DNA from: a virus
IMG/VR virus record: IMGVR_UViG_3300033146_005439
Location: 1-64,000 of that record
Strand: one strand, 5' to 3'
Length of the DNA stretch: 64,000 nucleotides
In this document: in pieces, positions 23,794 to 32,819 of the stretch
Position numbering within the stretch: position 1 is the stretch's first letter
Layout: each line of letters opens with the position of its first letter
Made by a program: the position numbers and the translations under genes
Notes under the pieces: generated by a model
The model's input: only the letters and a program-made list of their open reading frames with translations
Told to the model about the DNA's origin: nothing
Database searches by the model: none

Positions 23794-25200
23794 TTAAACC
23801 TCATTATGTTTCATATATTTTAAATTACCGCAATCCCAAATGCGGTCGTAACCCTCAAGGACTCTATTCTCCCACTCACTTAATACTTGAATATCATCTG
23901 CAGTTTTTCTAAAACTAAATCTATGCTTCCTTTTCTTACCATCAATATACCAATAATTAGGTTTGGTACATCCTACAAAATCAAAACCCAACACATCATA
24001 CAATTTACCAGAAGACCAACGCCTATCAGCATACGAAATAAGTATTCTCCAAGTATAATAATGTTCAAAAAAATTTAACAATTTAGACGCTATACCGATA
24101 ACCTGATAATTTAATTTTGTACAAAACCTATGAAGTTCCCAGACATCAACATAAGCATATCTATACCCTTTAGCCAAAGAAGGCCTAGCAAAAGTCATAA
24201 CAGCTACTAAGTAACCTTCATAAAAAGCCCCTAATTTTATAGAAGCTCCTGCACCATAACCTTGGAGATGATTTTCTTCACAAAAAAGTCTAGCTTCTCT
24301 TGCTGAAATTTCTTGAATAACACATTTTCTAGCATAAAGTTTACATAATTTAGCGGAATTTATAATAGCTAAAAGACGTGATTCAACAATACTCTTTTTA
24401 TATACCCACTCATCTTCAAAAATAGTTATAAGTTGAAAACCTTTACTTATACAGGCTTCCAATTTATTTAAATGATAATACCTATTTTTGCCATTCAACT
24501 CTGAATGCCAATAAAGGCCGCAGTATTCTATAGCTATTTTTAAATCTAATAAAACTATATCTAACTCATAAGGCTTTATTAAACTTCGATTATTACTCAC
24601 ACATTTCACATCATAATCATTTAATAAACTAATAAGTTCATCTTCGGCATAAGATCTTCCAACACCACTGCAAATAGGACATCTAGTTTTCTTACTTATA
24701 AAATTTCCCCATAAAACATAATAAATATGCCCGTTAGCACAAGTACATTTTAAAGGTGTTTTAGAATTTATATAAGCATCTTTTAACTGATATCCTTCCA
24801 CTTCAAGCTTATCTTTAACATACTCCGTAGATAATTTTACACCACCGTAGCAATAAGGACATCTGTGATTACCGTTATTCCAATTATGCCATGAACTTTT
24901 AAAAATATGACCTTCAGGACAACGTAATGTTAACTTTGTAAAAGCATTTTTATATTCAGAAGAAAGTAGACTATATCCCTCTTCACTAACTTTATTATTT
25001 ATATACTCTACAGATTTTTTAAATTTACCGCTACAAAAAGGGCACCCTACCCCACGTCTAAAATGATCCAATCTAATGCTGTGAACATGTCCTTTATCAC
25101 ATTTATATCTTAACTTAGTTTTAGAATTTACATATTCTGATAATAAAACCCACCCTCTTTTTGCAAATGCTTTCTTTATACTTTTTGTACTGTTTCGCAT
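23794..25200 (-). CDS. Homing-endonuclease-type protein: three zinc repeats, Vsr-like nuclease, GNAT-like tail
   Basis: Three repeats of about 65 residues, each with CxxGH and CPxC (for example CDKGHVHSI and GCPFCSGK), form the N-terminal half and probably bind DNA. A Vsr-like (EDxHD, PD-(D/E)XK) nuclease follows: YELDIVLLDLKIAIEYCGLY, then a helix and LITIFEDEW. The C-terminal 150 residues (ENHLQGYGAG, FARPS, ISYADRRWSSGKLYDVLGF) resemble the Mom-like GNAT fold often joined to such nucleases. The start overlaps the upstream glycosyltransferase by 25 bases with no clear Shine-Dalgarno. It is probably a selfish insertion in the cassette. Confidence 0.78.
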   Translation of the reverse strand: MRNSTKSIKKAFAKRGWVLLSEYVNSKTKLRYKCDKGHVHSIRLDHFRRGVGCPFCSGKFKKSVEYINNKVSEEGYSLLSSEYKNAFTKLTLRCPEGHIFKSSWHNWNNGNHRCPYCYGGVKLSTEYVKDKLEVEGYQLKDAYINSKTPLKCTCANGHIYYVLWGNFISKKTRCPICSGVGRSYAEDELISLLNDYDVKCVSNNRSLIKPYELDIVLLDLKIAIEYCGLYWHSELNGKNRYYHLNKLEACISKGFQLITIFEDEWVYKKSIVESRLLAIINSAKLCKLYARKCVIQEISAREARLFCEENHLQGYGAGASIKLGAFYEGYLVAVMTFARPSLAKGYRYAYVDVWELHRFCTKLNYQVIGIASKLLNFFEHYYTWRILISYADRRWSSGKLYDVLGFDFVGCTKPNYWYIDGKKRKHRFSFRKTADDIQVLSEWENRVLEGYDRIWDCGNLKYMKHNEV

Positions 25201-26321
25201 AACGTAGCTTCTAATCTTGTTATCATCTTTTTCCCTATAGTCGTGTCATCAAAATTTGTATTTATATACTCTTTTAACTTCTTCCCTCGTAATTTAGCTT
25301 CTTCTTGATTTTCATAAACATTTCTCATAGTTAACGCTGCCTCATAAATATTTGCTTCTGCCCATAATTGATCTCCTTTATACCAAGGACTATAAGGCAT
25401 ACCAAACACAGGTGACAAAGCATAATCTATAAGATAACTATTATCAGAATTTAAATAAGTAAGTACACCACCAAACCCTGTTTCTATAACAGGCTTACCA
25501 TAGGAACCTGCTATAAAAGGACTTAAACCAAAACCTTCTCCTCTATCTAAAGAAATAAAACAATTAAAACGCTTATATAAAGCTCGCATTTCATCTTCAG
25601 ATAACATATCAGATACGAAAAAAATAGGTGGATAATTATCAAAAACAGTAACCTCTTTTAAACGAGTTATAGTTCTACGAATAGCATCTCTTTCAGAATC
25701 TGAATAATCAGATCTATATGTCTTCATCACTAAAGCCACATCTTCATTATTTTGAAAGGCATACCAATAAGCTTTAATTACAGCTAAAGGATTTTTCCTT
25801 TCAACAAATTGATTAACAAAACCAAAAGTATAAGTACTATCACTTAAGCCTTCTATACTATAAGTAGCAGCTTCTTGTACATCATCGACAGGTATAGCAT
25901 GTGGTAAAGAATAAATAGGTAATGTAACACCACTCCTTTTAAATATATCTACATTCCAATCACAACCTACAAAAATAATATCAGCATTATTATTAATAAA
26001 AGGTGGCCAAGAAGGATGTAATTTAGTTGTCTCCCATATAGTATACCCTACATTAAACTTAGAGTCTTCCCTAAATTTAGGCCAAAATTCTGGAGTACAA
26101 TGCATAATAACTACATTATATTCAATATCTTTTCTAATTAAACTTTCTATAATAGGACCTGCTTTACCTAAATCAGGATTTGCTTTTTCAAAAGATATTG
26201 GTTCTAAAGTTAAAGGTATTCCTAGTTTATGCAATGCTAATATATAACCTCGGGCAGCTTTTGCGTAGCCTGAATTATCTAAACAAGGGCTAATATATTT
26301 AATTCCTTTAATTTTACTCAT
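25176..26321 (-). CDS. Glycosyltransferase family 4-like protein (381 aa)
   Basis: GT-B enzyme: the N-terminal domain has SPCLDNSGYAKAARGYI, and the C-terminal domain has FGFVNQFVERKNPLAVIKAY and the donor-binding signature RGEGFGLSPFIAGSYGKPVI (E-x7-G type). It would transfer a sugar from a nucleotide sugar to an unknown acceptor. I chose the ATG at 26321, six bases after AGGAG, over a TTG six bases earlier. Similar in plan to the protein at 26958-28298. Confidence 0.82.
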   Translation of the reverse strand: MSKIKGIKYISPCLDNSGYAKAARGYILALHKLGIPLTLEPISFEKANPDLGKAGPIIESLIRKDIEYNVVIMHCTPEFWPKFREDSKFNVGYTIWETTKLHPSWPPFINNNADIIFVGCDWNVDIFKRSGVTLPIYSLPHAIPVDDVQEAATYSIEGLSDSTYTFGFVNQFVERKNPLAVIKAYWYAFQNNEDVALVMKTYRSDYSDSERDAIRRTITRLKEVTVFDNYPPIFFVSDMLSEDEMRALYKRFNCFISLDRGEGFGLSPFIAGSYGKPVIETGFGGVLTYLNSDNSYLIDYALSPVFGMPYSPWYKGDQLWAEANIYEAALTMRNVYENQEEAKLRGKKLKEYINTNFDDTTIGKKMITRLEATLCETVQKV

Positions 26322-26337
26322 ACACAACTCCTGCTTT

Positions 26338-26946
26338 TTAATTAGGTAATTTATTAGGTAAATAATCTACATATTGGCATTGTTCTTTTATACTACTAAT
26401 AAAATGGCGCCATTGTTTTAAATTATGATTCCATCTTTGATTAAACATATTTCTTAATACTTTATAATTAGTATTGACTATACGAGATTGTAAAAATCCT
26501 TCTGGAATATTCCATTTAACTCGTTGTAAATCTTCTCCTTTTAAACGTTTTGTATTATTAAAATTATCAGTAACCTCTATTAGAATATCATTAAATATAT
26601 TAATAATCCTACCATCAGTACCTTCTTCAAAATCAAATATAGTTGTAGGTCTTTTTTGAATAGTATGCATAGTAGATGCACTATTTTTAGTAGTCCCTAC
26701 TCTATAAGTATCAAATTCTTGCCACCAACCTCTGGGCGCCTTAATAAAAATCCATAATTGCATAGATTCCAAAAATTTATTATGCCCGCCATCATTAAAA
26801 GCCATCCCACGACAAGTTTTCTTCATTCTATCAAAACGTTCTATTGTCCACCACTCATCAAAAGATATAGCCTCATCTTTAAAAGACAAAGAAGTTCCTG
26901 CTAAAGCCCATTCATAACCAGCTTCACCTAAAATTTTAACCTCCAT
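26338..26946 (-). CDS. Thymidylate-synthase-X-like protein (202 aa)
   Basis: The sequence WWQEFDTYRVGTTKNSASTMH near residue 75, and later GFLQSRIVNTNYKVLRNMFNQR, match a family common in Firmicutes phages that I recall as distantly related to ThyX. The classical ThyX signature RHRxxSxNExSxRY is not intact: the Arg-His-Arg part is replaced by EFDTYR. It may therefore bind nucleotide or FAD without making dTMP. AAGGGGG precedes the ATG at 26946. It interrupts the run of glycosyltransferases. Confidence 0.6.
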   Translation of the reverse strand: MEVKILGEAGYEWALAGTSLSFKDEAISFDEWWTIERFDRMKKTCRGMAFNDGGHNKFLESMQLWIFIKAPRGWWQEFDTYRVGTTKNSASTMHTIQKRPTTIFDFEEGTDGRIINIFNDILIEVTDNFNNTKRLKGEDLQRVKWNIPEGFLQSRIVNTNYKVLRNMFNQRWNHNLKQWRHFISSIKEQCQYVDYLPNKLPN

Positions 26947-26957
26947 ATAAATCCCCC

Positions 26958-28298
26958 TTAAAAAGATTCTACTTTAATTATGTTATCTTTATTACTTTGT
27001 TCAGATCTCTCTAAACGAAGCTCTTTAACTAAATTATTAAAAATAGAACGCCACTGACCAGATATCTTTCCAGACCATAAAAATTCATCATGCACCCAAG
27101 TATAAGCCTTAGCAGCTTTAAGTTGAGCTTCTTCATAGTTATCATAAACATTTAACATGGTATTAACTAAATCAGGCACATCAACTAAGGGCCTCATTAT
27201 ATCGTTATCATTAGGTACACAAGTCCATAAATTTATATCAGAACCACTATTAACTAAATAACCTTTATCTTCAGTAATTAACTCTCTCATAGCTGTATTA
27301 TTAGGAGAAATAACAGGTTTATTACAAGCCATAAATTCTAACCACTGTAATCCAAAACCCTCACCTAAAGTAGTACTAATACCGCAATCCACAGAATTAT
27401 ACAACATATTAACAACCTCTGTGGGATAACCTTGATTAGGTTCAAATTGATCAGGTAATACAATATCAGAACCTATATTTAAATCTAAATTTTTACATAA
27501 TTCAGCTATGTCCCAACCCTGATCTTTTTTTGCCATATGCAAATAAAGTAAAGATTTGGGACGTTGTTTCTTAAATTCTTTAAAAGCTATCAAAGTTCTA
27601 GGAATATCTTTACGTTGTTGATTACGGTTAATATTCATAAAAATAAAATCATCAGCGCGAGATTTAAAATAATGTCGCCTAAATTCAGAAATAGCTTGTT
27701 TATCTACAGGAAAATAATCGGTATCACTAAAACCATGATAGATAACATCAATATCATTTACTAAATCAAAATTGATTTGTTCCTTAGATCCTACTTGCAC
27801 CATAGATTCCAACATATTAGCAGCTTTCTTAGTTTCTTCTATACCAAATTTAGTATAACTAATTAATTTATCAACAAAACTTAAATTTAAATACCACATG
27901 GGTTTTATAATACTATCTGTAGGATAATACATAATAGTCTTAAAAGGTTTTCTACGTACTGTTACATCCTTAACTTGTTTTTTTAAAGCAGGAATAAGCT
28001 CAGGCAAAAAATCTACTATAAAAGAATCTTGAATTATAAAAAGAATATCAAAGTCGGCTTGTAAAGCATGTTGACAAAACCTCTTACGACCATAAGGATC
28101 TCCTTCTACAACATCCATAGCTGGCCAAATGTTATAAAGTTTTTGATAAGGTGAAGGTAGACCATGATAATTAATCCCAAAAATATCAATTTCATACTTC
28201 CCTGTAGCTTGTAATATACCTAAAATATTTTTTGCTATATTACCAAAACCTGTAACACAAGTTGGTGAATCCATATAAGCTAAAATCTTTGTTTTCAT
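26958..28298 (-). CDS. Glycosyltransferase family 4 (446 aa)
   Basis: GT-B fold: an N-terminal CVTGFGNIAKNIL loop, FIFMNINRNQQRKDI at the start of the C-terminal domain, and STTLGEGFGLQWLEFMACNKPVI as the donor-binding motif with E-x7-E spacing. A helical C-terminal extension follows (KAYTWVHDEFLWSGK). AAGGAG precedes the ATG at 28298. This is the first glycan-cassette gene in transcription order. It may act on phage or host glycans. Confidence 0.87.
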   Translation of the reverse strand: MKTKILAYMDSPTCVTGFGNIAKNILGILQATGKYEIDIFGINYHGLPSPYQKLYNIWPAMDVVEGDPYGRKRFCQHALQADFDILFIIQDSFIVDFLPELIPALKKQVKDVTVRRKPFKTIMYYPTDSIIKPMWYLNLSFVDKLISYTKFGIEETKKAANMLESMVQVGSKEQINFDLVNDIDVIYHGFSDTDYFPVDKQAISEFRRHYFKSRADDFIFMNINRNQQRKDIPRTLIAFKEFKKQRPKSLLYLHMAKKDQGWDIAELCKNLDLNIGSDIVLPDQFEPNQGYPTEVVNMLYNSVDCGISTTLGEGFGLQWLEFMACNKPVISPNNTAMRELITEDKGYLVNSGSDINLWTCVPNDNDIMRPLVDVPDLVNTMLNVYDNYEEAQLKAAKAYTWVHDEFLWSGKISGQWRSIFNNLVKELRLERSEQSNKDNIIKVESF

Positions 28299-28308
28299 AT
28301 AAATCTCC

Positions 28309-29466
28309 TTAATTTTTAATCTTTCTACTAGCTAAAAAGGCATTATTATAATTTACTTCACATATATCATCCAAACAAGCCTTCAATTTAACATTCTTAT
28401 CTAAATATTTTTTTAATTTAGTAGGGGATAAATTAACTAAACCTACAAAATCTTCATAAGATATGAGTTCACTAATTTTCTTAGCATTATAAGTGGTTCT
28501 TGAATTTTGCCTAAGTACCATTTCTTTACCAGCTACTCTAACAGGCTCTTTATAAACTTTAATCTTATCAATCATAACACTAGCTAATTCTTTTTCTCTT
28601 TTCTCCAATATTTTCTTTACAGATCTAACATGCTCCCATTCTTCAACAAGTTGTTCATTAGACATAGAATTTAAAGGCAAAAAATTATAACCGTCTTTAT
28701 CACAAACATCTATATATTTCTTACAAATACTTCTATAATCGCACCAACCACATAAAACATTTAATGTAGGTTTAGCTTCTTTTTTAGTAAAAGACTTCAT
28801 TTCTTCATATAAAACTGATAAATAATTATTAAAGTCATCTAAATCTTGTTCAGTTCTATAAGTATAAACAATTTCTTGTTTTCTTAACATATCCAAACTA
28901 AGAATTACTCTTGAATATTCAGGATATAATTGTTGAATTACTAAATTATACATTGATAATTGAATATCATGCCGTAACTTATTAGCATCAGGAACTGTTA
29001 CAGATGTTTTATAATCTACAACTAATATAGTATCATCATCTAATTCTACTACTTTATCTATAGCTCCTATAAGAGGTACACCTTTAGAAGTTTTAATATC
29101 TAAAGTATCTTTAAAACCAAAAGAAATTTCTAAACCTAATATTTTTCTACCTAAAGCAAAATTATTTATTCTTTGCTTAACTAAATTTTTACCTTCAACA
29201 ACACCTTCATACTCTTGTATGCCCTCTTTTACTGCACACTTATCATAATAATCTAAAATAACTTTTTTATGCTTCTTAGAAAATTCAGATAAATTTTCTT
29301 CCATCCAAATATTTCCTGCAAACTCTAAAGCAGAATGGCAAGCTAAACCTAGTCTAAAAGAAGGATTATCAGCTTTAGGTGCTTTTTCTACATAATTTAA
29401 TAAGTATCTTTGTTTACATTGTAAAAAAGTTGAAATACGTGAAGCACTTAATTTTAATTCACTCAT
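28309..29466 (-). CDS. RecB/Cas4-like PD-(D/E)XK exonuclease with iron-sulfur site
   Basis: The 385-residue protein has the RecB-family nuclease core: GAIDKVVELDDDTILVVDYKTS provides D137, D151 and K153, with Q169 and Y173 behind in the QLSMYNL helix. The iron-sulfur pattern of Cas4 and AddB is complete: C17 (FLQCKQRY) plus C239, C242 and C248 (CGWCDYRSIC). GGAGG precedes the ATG at 29466. It would process DNA ends during recombination or replication, next to the RuvC-like gene. No CRISPR array is present, so a Cas4 role is unlikely. Confidence 0.88.
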   Translation of the reverse strand: MSELKLSASRISTFLQCKQRYLLNYVEKAPKADNPSFRLGLACHSALEFAGNIWMEENLSEFSKKHKKVILDYYDKCAVKEGIQEYEGVVEGKNLVKQRINNFALGRKILGLEISFGFKDTLDIKTSKGVPLIGAIDKVVELDDDTILVVDYKTSVTVPDANKLRHDIQLSMYNLVIQQLYPEYSRVILSLDMLRKQEIVYTYRTEQDLDDFNNYLSVLYEEMKSFTKKEAKPTLNVLCGWCDYRSICKKYIDVCDKDGYNFLPLNSMSNEQLVEEWEHVRSVKKILEKREKELASVMIDKIKVYKEPVRVAGKEMVLRQNSRTTYNAKKISELISYEDFVGLVNLSPTKLKKYLDKNVKLKACLDDICEVNYNNAFLASRKIKN

Positions 29467-29986
29467 CTATAGCCTCCGAAAAATATAAATATCCATATTC
29501 TTTATCTAATCTATATGTATATAAATCTAAAACTAACTGGGTATAGCACATTAATTGTGCTTGAGCATCAATTATATCATTTTCTTTAGAAAAAATCAAG
29601 TCCTTTTTACCTAAAATAGATACCATAAAATTAAAAAGATCTTTTTTTGTTTTTGCTTTAAAAAAAGCTTTGACTGTATGATTACTAATGATATAAGGTT
29701 CTATATTAAGTACAAACATACAACAAAATTTAGCAACTCCAGCAAATTCACTTAAAATTTTTAAAGTCTTAACATTTTTTCCTGAAAAAGTATCCTCAAT
29801 AACTACATGTGTAGGTTTTGTTTTATAAAAAACCTCCCTTAACTGGTTATAAAAAACACATAAACGATCAGCTCTTTCTAATTTTGGACTTGTTTTTATA
29901 AGTCCACCTTTAAAAGATTTACCATCAATTGTATAAGACCAACCAGTACTAGCCGCTGAAATATCTAAACTAAGCAGAGATATCAT
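29459..29986 (-). CDS. RuvC-like Holliday-junction resolvase
   Basis: An RNase-H-fold nuclease of 175 residues. The acidic tetrad is visible: D8 ([13 protein letters not shown]), E64 (HVVIED), and D137 with D140 (ENDIIDAQA). The layout is that of phage RuvC-like resolvases. It should cut branched DNA during recombination or before packaging. AAAGGAG precedes the ATG at 29986, inside the end of dnaJ. It overlaps the RecB-like gene by eight bases, which fits a joint recombination role. Confidence 0.82.
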   Translation of the reverse strand: MISLLSLDISAASTGWSYTIDGKSFKGGLIKTSPKLERADRLCVFYNQLREVFYKTKPTHVVIEDTFSGKNVKTLKILSEFAGVAKFCCMFVLNIEPYIISNHTVKAFFKAKTKKDLFNFMVSILGKKDLIFSKENDIIDAQAQLMCYTQLVLDLYTYRLDKEYGYLYFSEAIDE

Positions 29987-30794
29987 TACAAATCTCCTTT
30001 AAAGTAGCTAATTGCTGTTCATTTAAAGAAGATATATCTGGGTACATTAATTCAAAAAATAAAAGTACATCTCCTCTTGGGCCGCCATTTAAACCTTTCG
30101 GTCCTTTATTAGAAAGCACTGTATGTGCCCCATCCCTCACACCTTTAGGCACATTAAAAGTTATGTTTAAAGTATTTTCAACAAAACCATTAGAACACTC
30201 AGTACAAGGTTTTTCTATTATAAAACCTCTACCTGAACAAATAGAACAAGGTACCTGGGTATGCATCATCATATGGCCTCTGGAATGCTGCTTAACCACC
30301 CTACCAGAACCATTACAAGTTTTACACATAGAACGCTTTTCAGCACAAGTTCCTTGACAATTTGAACAAGGTTCTTTAATTTTAATATCTATAGTTTTAG
30401 AAGTACCAGTAAGAACTTCATAAAAAGTAACTTGTACAGTTATTTTAATAGTAGAACCTTTTTTAGGTTGTGTATTAGAAGTAGAAAACCCTTCTGTAAA
30501 ACCATTCCTAAAATGAGTTCTAAAAATATCATCCATAGAAAAACCACCGAAACCGCCAAAACCCTCAAAACCTGCATTACCTGCAAAAAAACTACCTTGA
30601 TCATAACGAGCTTTTTCTTGAGGATCTGATAAAATACTATAGGCCTCATTAATCTTTTTAAACATATCTTCCGCTGCAACATCTTTATTCTTATCTGGAT
30701 GATACTTAACAGCCAGTTTTCTATAAGCCTTTTTTATTTCTTCAGCAGAAGCCTCTTTAGATACTCCTAAAATATCATAATAATCATTCGACAT
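29970..30794 (-). CDS. dnaJ: Co-chaperone DnaJ (Hsp40)
   Basis: A J domain (residues 1-65) with YHPDKN holding the HPD triad at 32-34, a Gly/Phe linker ([10 protein letters not shown]), then four zinc motifs ([32 protein letters not shown]) and a C-terminal beta domain. The first zinc motif lacks the usual final Gly. At 274 aa it is shorter than E. coli DnaJ. The ATG at 30794 follows GGAGG; the upstream open frame to 30818 overlaps the neighbour and is unlikely. It stimulates DnaK, here probably the phage copy at 1-1356. GrpE was not seen. Confidence 0.95.
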   Translation of the reverse strand: MSNDYYDILGVSKEASAEEIKKAYRKLAVKYHPDKNKDVAAEDMFKKINEAYSILSDPQEKARYDQGSFFAGNAGFEGFGGFGGFSMDDIFRTHFRNGFTEGFSTSNTQPKKGSTIKITVQVTFYEVLTGTSKTIDIKIKEPCSNCQGTCAEKRSMCKTCNGSGRVVKQHSRGHMMMHTQVPCSICSGRGFIIEKPCTECSNGFVENTLNITFNVPKGVRDGAHTVLSNKGPKGLNGGPRGDVLLFFELMYPDISSLNEQQLATLKEICNDISA

Positions 30795-31098
30795 ATTTAA
30801 CCTCCCATTCAAAACCACAATCTAAACATTTATAAATATTATTATTTTTAAAAGAGGCTGCACCACATAATAAACAAGTATAACCATAATCTACCATATT
30901 ATTAACATTAACAGCTTGATTATAATATTCAAAAACTTCTGAAGGTAATAATAATAAAACTTCCTGTTTAGGTATATACAATTCTGTATCAGGTTTAATA
31001 AAAGTCACACCCTTACATTTATAACAAATATAATAAAACTTATTTTTAGTTGTATAAAAAAGTGAATTATTTATATCACACTCAAGACATTTAACCAT
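30784..31098 (-). CDS. Zinc-ribbon protein (104 aa)
   Basis: Four CxxC pairs: CLEC near residue 4, CYKC near 25, CLLC near 75 and CLDC near 91, so two zinc ribbons are probable, one at each end. Between them is a helical stretch ([15 protein letters not shown]). The start overlaps the upstream stop as TGATG. It precedes dnaJ. Probably a DNA- or RNA-binding accessory protein of unknown function. Confidence 0.65.
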   Translation of the reverse strand: MVKCLECDINNSLFYTTKNKFYYICYKCKGVTFIKPDTELYIPKQEVLLLLPSEVFEYYNQAVNVNNMVDYGYTCLLCGAASFKNNNIYKCLDCGFEWEVKYVE

Positions 31099-31478
31099 CA
31101 GGACTGCTCCATAGACTCTTTATCCAAAGGTAAAATAGTCATCACTTGACCTATAATCTCTAAAAAGTCATCTTTAAAATTAAAAGCTATAGGACAAAAT
31201 AACTGATTTTCTTGTAAATCAGGATACATTTTAGCAGCAAAAAGAACTTTAGTTAATAAAGAAATATTAATTAAACTACCATTATTACGAACTAGTTCAA
31301 AAGAGGTCTCATCGTCTTTAAAAAACTCAGGATCTAAATCTTTAAAAGTACCTGAAACAGGCACCTTTAATTTATAACGTTCATCAAACACTTCAAACTT
31401 ATAATTACGAGGTGGTAATAAAGACATAGTAGGAATACCTACATGAATTGAACTTGCACCACTTATATTACTTTCCAT
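31098..31478 (-). CDS. Hypothetical protein (126 aa) next to ssb
   Basis: No motif is recognised. It is beta-rich in the first half (NYKFEVFDERYKLKVPVSG) and contains an acidic C-terminus. GGAGG precedes the ATG at 31478. It starts two bases after ssb ends, so it may belong to the replication machinery. Confidence 0.55.
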   Translation of the reverse strand: MESNISGASSIHVGIPTMSLLPPRNYKFEVFDERYKLKVPVSGTFKDLDPEFFKDDETSFELVRNNGSLINISLLTKVLFAAKMYPDLQENQLFCPIAFNFKDDFLEIIGQVMTILPLDKESMEQS

Positions 31479-31480
31479 AA

Positions 31481-31801
31481 TTAATCCTCCAAAACAATAA
31501 AATTATCTATAACTACTTCTACCCAAACCATTGTATTATGACCGCCACAATACTTACATGTAGTATCGAAAGAAGACTTCTCTATATGACCTTGTACTTC
31601 TATACGAGTATTTTCAGATAAACTACCCAATTCTTCTGCTAAATCTCCCCAAGCACTAACATTTATAAATTGATTTCTAGTATATTCCGGTGGAACTGGT
31701 ATAGCTAAAGTAGCTTTAAATAAAACAGCTCCACTATCATAAGTATTAAATTTTTTTCGTTTAATACGTCCTATAAGCCTAACAAAATTATCACCTAACA
31801 T
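31481..31801 (-). CDS. ssb: Single-stranded DNA-binding protein
   Basis: An OB-fold protein of 106 residues: FVRLIGRIKRKKF, LFKATLAIPVP, FINVSAWGDLAEELG (the SSB signature WGxLAE) and RIEVQGHIEKSSF. An insert with CKYCGGH sits before the final strand, a possible zinc site not usual in SSB. The acidic end IVLED is short compared with the bacterial tail. I chose the ATG at 31801 after AGGTG. It overlaps the primase gene and coats single strands at the fork. Confidence 0.85.
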   Translation of the reverse strand: MLGDNFVRLIGRIKRKKFNTYDSGAVLFKATLAIPVPPEYTRNQFINVSAWGDLAEELGSLSENTRIEVQGHIEKSSFDTTCKYCGGHNTMVWVEVVIDNFIVLED

Positions 31802-32819
31802 AATCACCTAAATAAGCATAAGCTTGTGTTAAAGTTAAATCTGCAGGGTCTTCACCTTCAGTTGCTTTCATATACACCTTATGAACAGGAATACCTCCTT
31901 TTAATAAAGCTGAAGATAACTTAGTGCCGGTAACACCAGCTTCATCTGGATCTAACATTAAAACCACACCTTTCAAGGCATAATTTTTTAATAGTTTAGC
32001 TTGACCCATAGTAACATTAGACCCCATGACAGCCACAGTATTAAATAAACCATATTCATGAAAACGCCAAACACTTTTAAAACCTTCAACCACAATCAAA
32101 GGTACTGTTGTACCATAAATACGTGCTTTATTTAAATTATAAAGTACCTTATCTTTATTAAAAGGTTTTGTCAACAAATATTTATAATCTTCACCTAAAA
32201 CATTACCAGAAATATCTCTTAAACTATAAGCTAGTAATTTATTATTAACATCCCTGATAGGAATTATATCTCTTACAATATTATAAGCATCTATAAAGCC
32301 ACCTGCAATTTCAAAATGATCTAATGTTTCCTTTTTAAAAGCTCCATTTTTTTCTTCCATAAAAAAAGTAGATCTAAATGGTTTATATAAATTTAAAGCC
32401 TCTTCTGAAACATACTCTGGCAAAGGTGGGTCTACATGTGCTTCTATAAAATTTTTACGCTCTTGTTCATGCTTTCTTCTTGCTGCAGCTAAAGAAGCCC
32501 CTTCATAATCACCTACCATTTCTTTTAAAAAATTTAAAGCAGTTATAAAATCTACTTTAAGTGCAGCTTTAATTAAACCTATAATATCATTTCCATATTC
32601 TTCATGACATTTATGTGTAAAACAAACCCAAGTACGCCTTTCTAAATTAAATCTAAAAGCACTCCTATTATCACCTCCATGTATAGAACAAGGACCTCTA
32701 ATCTCACGAGAATTAGATCTAAGATATTTAATCCCTAATTGATCCAACAAATAAGGTACATCTACTGCTTCTTTTAAAAAAACAAGATCATCTTTCTCAT
32801 ACAAGTGCGTCTGACTCAT
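31791..32819 (-). CDS. dnaG: DnaG-type DNA primase
   Basis: The N-terminal CHC2-type zinc site uses C44, H47, C66 and C71 (RGPCSIH, WVCFTHKC). A TOPRIM domain follows, with E245 in IVVEGFKS and the DPDEAG pair at 290-292. The protein is short (342 aa) and lacks the C-terminal helicase-binding domain of bacterial DnaG, as usual in phages. It would prime leading and lagging strands with the DnaB-type helicase encoded just upstream; the two overlap by 23 bases. GAGAGG precedes the ATG at 32819. Confidence 0.92.
   Translation of the reverse strand: MSQTHLYEKDDLVFLKEAVDVPYLLDQLGIKYLRSNSREIRGPCSIHGGDNRSAFRFNLERRTWVCFTHKCHEEYGNDIIGLIKAALKVDFITALNFLKEMVGDYEGASLAAARRKHEQERKNFIEAHVDPPLPEYVSEEALNLYKPFRSTFFMEEKNGAFKKETLDHFEIAGGFIDAYNIVRDIIPIRDVNNKLLAYSLRDISGNVLGEDYKYLLTKPFNKDKVLYNLNKARIYGTTVPLIVVEGFKSVWRFHEYGLFNTVAVMGSNVTMGQAKLLKNYALKGVVLMLDPDEAGVTGTKLSSALLKGGIPVHKVYMKATEGEDPADLTLTQAYAYLGDYVR

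Noticed and set aside
28309-29466. Cas4 of a CRISPR system
   Set aside because: No CRISPR repeats or other cas genes were seen. RecB-like nucleases with this iron-sulfur pattern are common in phage recombination modules.
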